64,000 bases of DNA, from the NCBI GenBank assembly GCA_963691705.1, contig OY829542.1:2611688-2675687 (forward strand). The letters run 5' to 3'. This DNA comes from Viola odorata. Taxonomy: Eukaryota; Streptophyta; Magnoliopsida; Malpighiales; Violaceae. Made by a program: the position numbers and the translations under genes. Under the pieces are notes generated by a model. The model worked only from the letters and a program-made list of their open reading frames with translations. It did not search any database and had not been told where the DNA came from. Positions 34,142-45,366 of this stretch are shown one piece after another (within the stretch, counting starts at the first letter, position 1; every line of letters starts with the position of its first letter).

Positions 34142-34791
34142 TGCTCTGGGGTCTTTGGGTGGAGCTGCTGCAGCTTCTTCTTCCAAGACGAAAGGGTCTG
34201 TCGCAGTGGAGGAGGGGGTTTAACGGATGTGAGCAATACCGTAAAACGGTGGCGTTTCTTGGTCATTGATCTAAAATCCTAAATTATGTACTAATTTTCT
34301 AATATATTTTTTTATATAATGATAATAATAATATGCCTTAAAAGTAAAATAACATTAAACTTGTTTAACACCGTTTTACTATAATTTATTTTTTCTAAGA
34401 TAAATTATAAAACTTCTTAAGAAAATTAGGTAGAGTTTTAAATCTCATTATTTCACATTTAGTTAATAATATCACTTTAAGAAAGAAGGAGAAAAGAATT
34501 GTCGTTGCATCATTGGGCTAAGGAACTGTAGTTGGGCCATCATTGGGCTAAATCTAAGCCTCAATAATCCATCTTAGCATGGAACGACATCGTGGAGGCA
34601 AAAAAACAACAACGAAATTAATAGTTTGAGATTACGGATTTAATCTCTGTTAATCTAAGTTTGATCAGGATCTAAATTCTAAACTCATCCACTAATCACT
34701 AACCAGTCACTCTTGATAAATTAGTCTGTCCTGTCCTGAGTACTTTTCAGTTTTCACTCAATCCTATCCCAAATCTCGCACAAAGACAGCA
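34142..34791. promoter_or_regulatory. Shared promoter region of divergent EngB-like and BSD-domain genes
   Basis: The 650 bases between the two divergent start codons must carry both promoters. The part next to the GTPase gene is GC-richer; the middle is AT-rich. I could not place a clear TATA for either gene. Whether the pair is co-regulated is unknown. Confidence 0.5.
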
Positions 34792-36903
34792 ATGTCGTGG
34801 CTGGCAAGGTCAATCGCAAACTCTCTCAAATTCGACGACGAAGACGAAAACGACGCCGACGGAGACCACGGCGGCGACGCCAAGGACGACAACAACAGCT
34901 CCAAATCAACACCTAATACAGACTCGCCGAATCAGCATTCCCCATCATCCACCACAACGACGCCGCAACGTGGAGTCAAAGAAGACCTCACTGCCCTCAC
35001 CAGCACCTTCACCCGCCAGCTCTGGGGGGTCGCCTCCTTCCTCGCCCCTCCTCCCGAATCCGATCCGCGTCCTACCTCTGATGCGGATACTCGTGGAGGA
35101 GCTTCTGATGAGGATGATGATGATGCGTTGATCGCGGGAATCCGGAGCGATTTCGCCGAGATTGGCGGGAGATTCAAGACTGAGATCTCGAAACTGTCGG
35201 GTAACAAGGCAGTGTCGGAGATAACAAAGATCGCGTCGAATTTCCTCCAGTTTGGATCGGAGGGAGGTGCCAATGATGCGGATTTAGTCGGCGTGACCGA
35301 TGAAGTGGTGGCGTTCGCTAGAGACGTCGCGATGCATCCTGAAACCTGGCTTGACTTCCCCATCCCCGACGTCAGCGACTTTGAAGGCACGCTTTTTATT
35401 CCTCAAACAATTTGTGCTATTTTTCTGCATTATCAAATTGATTGTTTTCTTTTGTTTTCTGTTTCTTTTGGGTTTTCAGATTTTGATATGTCAGATGCGC
35501 AACAAGAGCATGCATTGGCCGTTGAGCGGCTGGCACCAAGATTGGCTGCGTTGAGGATGGAGCTATGCCCAGGGTATATGAGTGATGGATGCTTTTGGAA
35601 TATTTATTTTGTGCTTTTGCATCCTAGACTTAGTAAGGAAGACGCAGAATTGCTATCAACTCCACAGGTATGTTTCTTTTCATTGGTTATTTCATTTTGC
35701 ATTATTTGTTTATTAAGAACTTGAATCATTGATTGATGTTGCATGTCTCCCATGTTCTGATAGCAATAGAAGTTAGTGAATAGTTATATTTTGATTTGGC
35801 CGAATTTACCTTCCAAATTTGAAGCTCGTATTCATGGCTGTGGGTGTACACCACTGAATTGCCCGGCAGAAAGTTGGGGGTCAGCATTTCGAGTATATGT
35901 ATTTGATGTCTCAATGGATATGGAGACTGTTTTTGGCCTAGTCCTCGATTCTACTGATTACCCATCAGGAACTTGGAAAGGGTTAGAGGAGTGTTTGACT
36001 TATTTTCCTGCTGTATGCATTTGAAGCATTTATTGATATTGGAAGCTGTGAACTCATTTTGATTGTAGAAGTTTCCCAGCTCTAGCATCTTACTGGTTCT
36101 GATTTCTATTCCACTACGAGCAAGGATGCCTAGCTTTATTTCAGCTGTTAGTTTGTCATTCTGTGTAGTTAGCTTCATTTTGTTTTTGTATATGTTTGTA
36201 GGTAGTGGAAGCAAGAGCAATGCTGTCACATGACTTGAAGAACAAAGCCAAGACGCTGCATGAGCCAGTTTCATCTGGAATTGGTTTATCCACATCAAAG
36301 GAAATTCCTGATTTACCACGTGAACAGTCACTTTCTGTGCCATCTCGTCAGGAAAATGAATCACTGCCAATCAAGACATCTGCTGCTCAAGATGCCCCTC
36401 TCACGGAAACTGAAACCTCTAGCAATGAAGATGCCCCTTTGAATGTTGCTACCGATGTGGAAACAGAGAAGCATCCAGTTCAAAGTACTGAGATACAAAT
36501 TATCGATAAAGCTGTGGTTGAGGAAGAACCAGTTAACCAAACCAAGCATCACCAATTGTCATCTAGTTCCTCCTCTAAGCATCTGGATGAAAAATTTGAG
36601 GATGATGGCGATGATTGGTTGAAAGAGGATGGTTCAGAAATGGTTGTCACCAGCGGGACCACAATACCTCTTGAAAATGACGAGGATGTGTCATTCAGTG
36701 ATCTTGAAGACGATGATGAAGATGTGCCTACAAATAGTAAGAAAGCGACTTCTGGCTCTGATTCCTCAACAAAAGGCTCACAAGATTGGGTTCATCTGAG
36801 GAAAAGCTCTGCTGACGCCGAGAAAGATATCAAACACGCTCAGAACTCTGGGACCAAGGAATCTAACGACTGGCCTGATGTTGATGACATTGAAATAATG
36901 TGA
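34792..36903 (+). CDS. BSD-domain-containing protein
   Basis: Three exons: 34792-35386, 35480-35667 and 36202-36903; 494 residues. The N-terminus MSWLARSIANSL is the family start, followed by an acidic and Ser/Thr/Pro-rich linker. SDFAEIGGRFKTEISKLSGN and HPETWLDFPI lead into the BSD domain (about 199-261): DMSDAQQEHALAVERLAPRL, then CFWNIYFVLLHPRLSKED. The BSD fold is a small three-helix domain, named after BTF2-like factors, synapse-associated proteins and DOS2-like proteins, with a Phe-Trp pair visible here. The C-terminal third is acidic, with repeated (D/E)DW-type motifs (DDWLKED, SQDWVHL, NDWPDVDD). Cellular role is not established. The first intron appears to start with GC, because a fused DFDMSD reading needs the junction GAAG|GCACGC; no GT donor fits. 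Confidence 0.9.
35387..35479 (+). other. Probable GC-AG intron of the BSD-domain gene
   Basis: The exon sequence GACTTTGAAG is followed by GCACGCTTTT and the intron ends GGGTTTTCAG before ATTTTGATATG. Joining at this point restores G-A-T (Asp) and the conserved F-D-M-S-D. The nearest GT downstream would add residues not seen in the family. The non-canonical donor AAG|GC is the known minor plant class, though the +4 to +6 bases (CGC) are a poor match to its AAG|GCAAGT consensus. Confidence 0.7.
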
Positions 36904-37120
36904 TATTACCCCAAAAGTGTAAGCTGTATGTCTCTGTATTTTCCAATTGCCTTGATGTGAATAGTTTGTGCATGGTTTCTTCAGTTTGAAATGAGGCTGT
37001 GGAAACGTAATGTTTGTACATAAATCCCGATGTAATCATGCTTTCATGCATTCTGAGTAATAATTTAACACTTCGTATGAATACCTCCTTCTTTTGGTTC
37101 AATCGTAACAAAGAATGTAG
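36904..37120. other. 3' flank of the BSD-domain gene
   Basis: Probable 3' untranslated sequence, with TGTAATCATGC and AATAATTTAAC elements but no exact AATAAA. Confidence 0.4.
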
Positions 37121-37830
37121 TTAGGGGTGTTCATCGGTCGGTACCGTAATATTTCGGTAAAAAAATTTCGGTATTCGGTATACCGAACTAAAAAAATTAG
37201 ATACCGTACCATAATTTTTATTAATTAGTACCGTAATTTTATTACCGAAAAAATTTCGATACGGTATTACGGTAATACCGAATTAATCACGGGTTCGCGG
37301 GTTTTGAAATTAAAGAATGAAGGATTAATGGGTGTGTGCTACTAGTGCTGGACCGCTGAAGCTTGATGGTGCCGTGGAGATTCTAGGTTTCTAATTAATT
37401 AGGATTTAGGATTAATGGGTTATGGGTGTGTGCTGGTGTCGTGGTGTCGTGGTGGTGGTGGGTGGGACTGGTGTGGACCGTGTGGTGGTGGGTGGGACTC
37501 TGGTAATTTGGATTGAATCCAAAAAGAAATGATAATATCCAGAAGAATAAGATGAGCAACGGGAGTGGGACTTAGGAGTTGACTTGAGATTTGGGAGTAA
37601 ATAGCATAAAAATTAATACCTGCAAGAAGGCACTGGAAATTAAATGATTATTGAGCAAATAAATTATTTCGGTTCGGCAGGTACGGTGCAAAATTTAATA
37701 CCATACCGTACCGAATTTTTTCGGTACGGTATTTCAGTATACCGTACAGTAAAAAATTCAAAAAAAATATCGACCGAACCGAATAAATTTCGGTACGGTA
37801 TTACGGTCATTTCGGTACGTTCACTAAATG
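37121..37830. mobile_element. hAT-like non-autonomous element rich in CGGTA motifs
   Basis: The left edge reads TTAGGGGTGTTCATCGGTCG, then dense ACCGTAAT, TTTCGGTA and ATACCGAA motifs to about 37280. A non-repetitive middle with GGTGGTGGGTGGGACT repeats follows, then again CGGTACGGT motifs to about 37820. It belongs to the family of the 20689-21475 element. The right edge is degraded, so the border is approximate. No transposase is visible. Confidence 0.6.
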
Positions 37831-38280
37831 TAGTGTTAAGGGCTTGTCTAGAACTTTTAGTTTTATACTTTTGAAAATATAAGAAAAACCAGAGGAAGTA
37901 GAGTGCCATGAAAACAAAACGTTATAAGCGCAAATTGCTAATTATAGTGCAAATCCAGTTGTGGATTTAATCTTTTCCGTTCTTTTCTTTTTGACAGATG
38001 CATTCAGAGCTTCAATCTCGAGACTTTATCTAGTGCGGCTGAGTAATGTTTCCTTTCGCTGATTGGAAGCAAGATATTCAACTGACTATTTGCATATATT
38101 TGGCAGTAGCAAATCCTAACAACAACATGCTCTAAGTAATCCGATTCATCATTGCACTTGGCACTAAGAAGGATAGGAACTAGGAAGATAAACTACTCAT
38201 CTGATTGATATACAAAGTTAGTTATTTAACAAGACGCATCGAAAGACTATGAAAACCATGCAAGCTCCTGAATTGGCAAC
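37831..38280. other. 3' flank of the ACR-type gene
   Basis: No coding signal; probably partly 3' untranslated sequence of the minus-strand ACR gene. Confidence 0.4.
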
Positions 38281-41200
38281 TTAAGGTTTTGTGGAGCTGA
38301 AATTGGATGAAAGACGTTCGAACTGTGACCACAGTAGGCCTAACGGGAACCAGCCCTTATCTTCTTCAATGGCGGTAACATTGTCTCTGCTAGTTCTCGT
38401 AATGCTACTAGTCGATAAAGTCTTTGGAGTCCAGGCTGGTGATCTGTTCACTGCCAGAGCAGACCCCCCTATCTCATTTTTCACCAGTTCTATTGCGTGT
38501 GGGTTTACATCATGTCCCGCAGCATCAGTGACATAGAAGGTTCCGACTGCTCTGTCACCGTGTCTGCCAAGCTCAGCTCTAGCTATTGACAGCCCATTCT
38601 CGCGGAAGACCCTCGTTACATCTGCAAGTAATCCCATTCTGTTTTCAGTGCAAATGTCCAGCCTCAAACCCTGCAAAAGCATATCATTAATGATGAGTTT
38701 ATAATAGTTACTTTCATGATCATAGGTTAAACAACAATGTAACATGATTGAGTTGCACACATGGGATACTCTGCGCCCAATAGCAGCAATCAAACATTGG
38801 GTGAGTTTACGCCTTTCGTTCTCAGAATCCAAAGTGCAGCCATCCTCATGCCGAACAAAGTACTCCTGCAATCCATGAAGCCATTTCAGCTCCATATTAA
38901 AAAAATGGTCATTTTATGAGAAGGGAAACCAGAGTTTAGTATACCTGATCAGCCATTACACCCTTGGAGCTAACTGCAGCGTGGAACACTACATACTGCA
39001 TATCAGTTAAAGCACAGACAGTATCGAACAGGAGTTTGGGCCGGTCTCTACTCCTGACATTCACCACTGAATATCCTTTCTCTTTACAGGACTCAACTGA
39101 GACATGAATCTTGGCACAATCATTTTTGTGCTCAACACCACCTTTGCAACCGCAGCATGGCTCGTAGTCAATGTTGGCATACATCAATTGGTGGAGCCGC
39201 CGCTCGGTATGCATCTGTCCAGGAGCTGGACTCGTTAACCTCACACTTCTCATCTCTCCCATCTCGTGATGTGCATCAACCACATTTTCTAACTGTTCTT
39301 CTATTTGCGCTAGTCTCTTCCCGTTGGTGAAAGGCCCTCCTCTCAACCCATCTTCCACGTACATTATGCTTGCTGCTCTGTTGTTGTGCGTCCAAGCTGC
39401 AGCAGCTGTCACTTGGCATTTCAGCTCAGCAAGAACTGCCGATATCTCGGAAAGTAGACCCGGTCGGTCCATGACAGTAAGTTCCAAAGCTGTGTGCTCC
39501 GTTAAGACATGACGAGGCCTAACTTCCCTCTTGAGACATGTTTGCACCTCCGTTGATACCCCCCTCCTCCTATTTGCACATAGCGCCTACAATTTACCAT
39601 CTGTTACTACTTACTAGACTTGTAAGTTACCATTTGTTATGATAAAACACAAAATGCTACTCTATTGTAAGGAGGAAAGGAAACATAGAGGAGGATTGTG
39701 ACCTGCTGGATGTAAAGGATGAGGGTTTCGTCAGTGAGTTTGTTCCCAAGCTGATCAGTCACGTGGAACACTATAAACCAACCAAAATGAAATAAGGACA
39801 AACGAAGGACTATACTATAGTTGAGGATGACTAGTAATCAGCATCATATTCTGAATAATTAAACATAATCATGAAAGTTTTATTAAATTATTAATAGTAA
39901 ATGAAGGGCAGAACTGACCATCCATGAACCATCCACCATCAGAGGAAATGTATGATTTGGATATAACAAGCTCAAGATCTGTCAAGACTTGGACCATTTC
40001 TAGTAGAATCCCGTGCTTGTTTGCACTAGCAACCTGCAAAAGGTTTTACACAGTTCCCATCAAACACATGTGCTACTTAGTTTATGGTGTCATTTTCTGA
40101 TATTTTTAATAAAAGCCTTGCTCCAAAGTGGGTTCTGTGTATTTCCATGAAAACTAGGCTACTGTATAGTACTCCCTCTGTCCACAATTAGATGTCGCCC
40201 GCACTGTAGATACGCATATTGAGGAGGTCGGATGACGCACTATTTGACCCCAAAAAATTTCGATTTTTTTCTCGGACGTAAGAAAATGATTAATGTACGT
40301 TCGAAAAAAAGTACGGAATTTTTTGGGGTCAAATAGTGTGTCATCCGACCTCCTCGATATGCGTATCTATAGTGTAGGCGACATCTAATTGTGGACGGAG
40401 GTAGTAGTAATAAAGCAGGCCAGCTCCTTTTGCACTCTTATTTCTTCCCGTGACCAGTATCATCCATCAGCTGTTGTAAAAGTATGTCCATAACTATAAT
40501 ATGTCATGTCATTTGACAGCAAAAGCTACTGTTGTAAAATGCAAGAAGGGCTGTCATCTCATCTCATCCTCTATGTTCTATGTTGTGTTACCATGCACAA
40601 AGAAGCTTCACTGACATTAACAGCACAGGTAAATCAAGAGATGGCACTATAGCAGCAGAAAGCTTGTTTTTTTTAAAAGTCTCATTTTCTAGTGGTTCTC
40701 CACTCTCGGTGGGTCAGGAAAAAAAAAATTCTCTCTCCCTGTCTATCTATCCCCCTCTTTATATAGCTGACCTTAACATGGACCACGGCAAGTGGGAATG
40801 TAGAATTGATGCCTCTGCTACATAAATAATAAAAAATTGAAACATCTTTTTGGAACACTTGATTAGTTTGTATTTCTTATTAAGGTATTATCAAGTTTAC
40901 CGATAATTTTGTCTAAAATTTTCGCAAAATAATGAGAAATTATATTTTAAATTCGTATCTTCTAATTTGCAATTTCTATCTATATTAACTAACCAACCAA
41001 ACTAATTATTAGGAATCTCATATGCATATTTCTGTATTATTCAACACTAAAAACTATTGAGATGCTCTTAGTTCTCACCTTCTAAAGTGGAATCTCTAAC
41101 ACCTAAGGGAGGGACCCTCTTCTCTTTTGTATCCAAAACCCTATATTTAACTAAGAACTAACAAGATAGTAGATTAAACAACAACACAGTTCTAATCCTC

Positions 41201-41488
41201 ACTATAGCACAATAATATGGTAATTAGTTTTTAAGATAATAATTAAGGGATCAAACCTTAACAAGTGTGCAGTCTTGGCATGAGTCATTATCAATACAAA
41301 CCCTGCAAACCACCAAACAACTGGAATTTAGTCTCCTAAAACACCACAGTAGTTATATAGAATTCAAGAACTCATCAAAAGAAAAAGAACAGAATGGTAA
41401 TTTACGGGATATACCTAGGAGGATAAATTCTTTCAATGAGGGATTCGAATTCAGGATCAATATACGGCCGGTAGGCTACCTCCATCAT
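38281..41488 (-). CDS. ACT-domain repeat (ACR) protein
   Basis: Seven coding exons on the minus strand, all phases fitting: 41488-41415, 41302-41257, 40033-39919, 39770-39703, 39586-38945, 38865-38761 and 38670-38281; 479 residues. The N-terminus [20 protein letters not shown] and [16 protein letters not shown] are ACR signatures. Four ACT domains are visible: [17 protein letters not shown] with [35 protein letters not shown] with [35 protein letters not shown] with QYVVFHAAV; and [18 protein letters not shown] with [13 protein letters not shown] domains bind amino acids or related ligands. Plant ACR proteins lack a catalytic domain and are thought to be nitrogen or amino-acid sensors; ligand and location here are unknown. 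A MITE sits in the second intron. The 5' leader probably contains an intron (donor CCCCAG|GTTTTAATC near 42230). Confidence 0.93.
40172..40404. mobile_element. Stowaway-like MITE (family A) in the ACR gene intron
   Basis: Ends CTCCCTCTGTCCACAATTAG and CTAATTGTGGACGGAGGTAG with TA flanks. The foldback core has GACGCACTATTTGACCCC facing GGGGTCAAATAGTGTGTC. It lies between coding exons 2 and 3 of the minus-strand ACR gene, clear of the splice sites. Confidence 0.88.
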
Positions 41489-42300
41489 TTTATCTTTCGT
41501 ATACTAGAGCTTCAAGTTTTACTTCATTGACAGAGTTGACAGAAGTCACAGAACAGAGCATTCGAACCCATAATACCCTTTAAATCAAGAAGCTTTATTC
41601 ATATACCATCCAAGAACACAGAGAAAGAAACAAGGGTTTGCGTTAATCCAAGCATCATCAATCACTAATCACTATATTAATTATTATACTATGATTAATA
41701 AACGTAGACAGCAGATAAGACAGCGCCGTTTTGGCTTGTTTTAAAGCTTAATTTTTAAAAGGCACCAGATTGATCACAAGTCCATAAAAGAAAGAACTCT
41801 CTTTTCTTGAATGAAAAGAAAAAACAAAAACGTGTTTCAATCCATTGTTTTACAGAGAGATTAGCAAACACTAGAAATCAAATACGCGTTTGTTGAATCC
41901 ATAAAACCGCAATAAAAGAGAGATTTGTCTGTCAAAGGACTGTATTAGCTTAGCTGGAAGAGTGGTTTCGAAGAAACAAAATAATTAAAAAGAACAGATT
42001 TTTCAACAGGAGAAGTAGTACAAGAATCGAAATTGGATTGCGTAGAAATCTGCAACAGCTATGTTCTTGATAAATAATAATGAATCAAACCCACGTAGGA
42101 AAACAAGAAAACAGACCCAAAAGACTTATGGGTCTGTTGACGCAATCGTAAAGTTTTGATCTTTCTTAATATAAAAGAAGGAAGAAATGAGGAAAAGAAA
42201 GAAAATCGAGAATGGGAGAAGATTAAAACCTGGGGAGAAGAGGTTTAAGTGAGGAGAAATCATAATAGACAGATGAGATGAAGGAGAGGAGAGGAGAAAG
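41489..42300 (-). other. Probable 5' leader and leader intron of the ACR-type gene
   Basis: On the minus strand, pyrimidine-rich sequence near 42250-42300 (CTCTCCTCTCCTTCATCTC) ends CTTCTCCCCAG|GTTTTAATC near 42230. An acceptor should lie shortly before the ATG at 41488. Precise ends cannot be fixed from sequence alone. Confidence 0.4.
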
Positions 42301-44880
42301 CAATTTTTTGTGTATTTTGTTTTGTGTTCAACGAAGGAAGCGTAGGCTTTAAGTGTGTTTTGGCTATTTTTAGAACTTTTCCTTTGATCCTCACTGTATA
42401 ATAAAAAGCCTAAACAGATGGAGACCTCATATAACAGAAACAGAAACCCAAAAAAATAAAAATATTACAGAAAGACATCATAATTAGTAATGCTAATTAC
42501 ATTGATGACTCTTGTTTTGATGACGCAAAATCTCAATCTAATAAGCATAGTAACACTGATGAGATCCTTAATTACTTGTATTAACCCTCTCATCTTTTTG
42601 TTATTACTTTTTTTCCTCGTTTTTATTGATCTTTACTTTGTCGCTTTTAAATAAGAGAATTTTTTTTTCCAAACATTATTGGATTTTGAAGATTATAACT
42701 ATAGTAAAGGGTAAATATCATTATAAAAACTACTTACTTTCTCTATTTCACAACTGGTATGTGAGTGAAATAGGGACTCTTTATAATGTTTAGTTCTCCT
42801 TGAAATTCTTCAAATGATTAGTTATTCTGTTCAGCAAAAATATGTTATTTTAAAATGTTAAACAATTACTCCCTCTGGACCATTTTAATTGGTTTTCTGA
42901 AACAGTAACATTCAGTAAAGCAAACACTTTAAAAGTCAAGTAAAGTGTACAGTAATATTTCGTAAAAAAATGACAATTATTATAATCCGGAGGAAGTATT
43001 TGTATAAACTAGATGTGTTTAAACAAATCATTTAATATAGTATATAATTATTAAAAAAATAATTAATTTTATTTGAGTATTATAATGGGAAAAAACTAAT
43101 AGTAAACGATCTCACACGTCAGCTGGCAGGAATTTACTCGCCGATTTTTCTCCGTTTAAAGAGTGGTTTTCAGGACTGCCCGACTGGGACTCTTTACCCA
43201 GTCAATAATCGAGAGCGTGAGGTGCACACGCACGCAGCTGCCTTTAATTAAATCAACGTGTTGTTGTTTTTTTACTTTTTCCCCTTAATCTGAATATTAT
43301 GTTTGAAATTATTACTTAATCAATGAAATCGGTATATATCTTGATAAGTTGTTCTTTTAAAGATGAGCACGGAAACATATAAAGAATGTGCTCCTAAAAT
43401 TTTTTAAATTAAAATCAACATTTATGGACAAATTTTAAGAGATTATAAGTTAATCTCAAACTATAAACTAAAGATTAATTACAATAGAGTTTCAAACTAT
43501 AGCAAGAAACCGTAATATTTAAGATATAATCTTGCTTCTGTAATTATTGCGAAAACGAGAGGTAATTAATATTGAAATTATTAGGAAGACAAAGATTATG
43601 AGTAACTAAAATTGTAATTAAGATTATTTAGAGATAATTCTGTCAATATCTACTATAAGTAGTGCTCTTGAAAAGTAAAACACGACTACTAAATCGTCAA
43701 AATTACTTCTCGAAAAATCGACAGCTATTTAGATTCGGAGGGAGTAGTGGCTAGTGGGTCACGGCCATGAGATAGCGCGTGGCTGCTTGTCTTGCTTTAC
43801 ATTATACTGTACGAGTTTATATCAACTTTATGTACGACTATTTTAAAAAATTATTTTCTATTGCATTTTGTATTTCTATTATAGGGTGTGATTATATTTT
43901 AAATTAACCTATAATAATGAAAAAAATTATATAATGTACTCGAAATTTTAACTAAATGTGCACCTAAATTAATAAAATTATTATACGTGGATGAGTTTTT
44001 TTGAAATTTATCCCACCGCTACTTAATTTTATAGTTATTTCAAATTTTAAAATTTAAAATTTAAAACCTTATAACCTGTAACTATCAATTATAACGTATA
44101 GTTTTTTTATTGACTAATGTAAGTGAGTGCACGGAGTGATATGACACACCGAAAACACTTTATAATTACTCTTAATAATGGGGGAAAACCAAAAATGAGG
44201 AGAAGAAAAAACATAAACTAGATTAATTCAAACTGTTAAAAATGATTTGAATAAGACTATATGGTATCCAAATGATTTGGTAGTTTAGAAAATTAAAAAA
44301 CCATACACCACGTTAGATCCAAGTCCAACACGGAATAATCTTAAATTTTGAGAACACATTTCGAAAATATTATCTACTTGGGTCTGGAGTTTTTTTATTT
44401 TTTTCCATATTTTCTTGTTTATTTAGAATTAAAAATTATTTATTCATAATTTTTTCTTATTTTTTTAGGTTACATAATATTTTTATGAAATATTAAATTA
44501 GTCGTAAGCAACTTCAAAATTAATGCATTTTTGGTAAATTAAATAAAAAAATGCATATTTTTCAGAAAAAATGAAATAAAGTATATATAAAAATAGTTAT
44601 TATTATTAATTAAATTGAACCCGATTAAACTTTAAACCTTAAAATTTAAACTTTAAATTTTTTACTTTTTTTATTTAATTTGCCAGTCTGGTTTTAAAAA
44701 TCTTACTTTACCTAGTTTTTAAGTAAAATTGGACGAAACCAAATATGTCATTATCAAAACCTATTTTCTTTTTCTTTTTAATTATTATATTGCTAATGAT
44801 TATCACGATTAAATTTATAATCTACAAGGTATAAACAGCATGTGCTAACAATTTGATAAGAAAAATAGTTTGCTATTTTT
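42301..44880. other. AT-rich spacer between divergent ACR and PP2-A10-like genes
   Basis: Apart from the MITE at 42869-42996 I see no gene. A lone MITE-like right end, TTCGGAGGGAGTAG near 43736-43749, has no clear left partner. Confidence 0.5.
42869..42996. mobile_element. Short Stowaway-like MITE (family B)
   Basis: TA-flanked, 128 bases, starting CTCCCTCTGGACCATTTTAA and ending TATAATCCGGAGGAAG. The internal AGTAACATTCAGTAAAGCAA and AAAGTGTACAGTAATATTTC closely match the 21189-21306 element. Confidence 0.8.
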
Positions 44881-45069
44881 TTATTTGTTATTTTTTAGTG
44901 GCTACAGAACTTTGAAGCTGATCGTTTCTTTCTCCCATCCACTCGAATCAGAAGTATTACGTACCCACGCGCACGCATACGACACTTCTTATTCCCTTCA
45001 CGAGACGCCACCACTCTCCACTGCAACCGCCTTGACATCATCATCTTCTCTCCCGCTCCCGCTACCAGG

Positions 45070-45299
45070 TTTCTTTCTCTCCCCATTTTCCTGCTTTGTC
45101 CTATGACATGTTCTATTAATCCACTCTGTATTAATTTGGATGTTTCTCTGTAAGAATCCACTTTTAATTTATGGTTTTTGGTTTAAAAAGTACAAGAAAA
45201 GGAAGATCACCCTTTACTCCATTCTTGCTTTTGAACCTATCCAATTAAGGTTTACTTGACTTTGGATGTGCTTTATCTTCTTTTTGATATAAATTATAG
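45070..45299 (+). other. Probable leader intron of the PP2-A10-like gene
   Basis: A CT-rich leader (CATCATCTTCTCTCCCGCTC) ends CTACCAG|GTTTCTTTC near 45068, and AAATTATAG|GAAAGC near 45299 is an acceptor 68 bases before the ATG. Inferred only from splice-like sites and base composition. Confidence 0.4.
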
Positions 45300-45366
45300 G
45301 AAAGCTTAGGCAAGTGTCAAGTTTGTTCACAAACTTCTATTGGGTTCATTTGATTTTGTGCCTTCT

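Noticed and set aside
34142..34186. N-terminal extension [15 protein letters not shown] of the EngB-like protein
   Set aside because: It starts at a TTG and is acidic, unlike a transit peptide. The ATG at 34141 gives a proper targeting sequence.
43680..43750. Possible MITE ending TTCGGAGGGAGTAG
   Set aside because: Only one end is visible; no complementary left end was found.
45340..45366. Nine-codon upstream extension of the PP2-A10-like frame
   Set aside because: Starts at TTG; the ATG codons at 45367 and 45379 match the family start.
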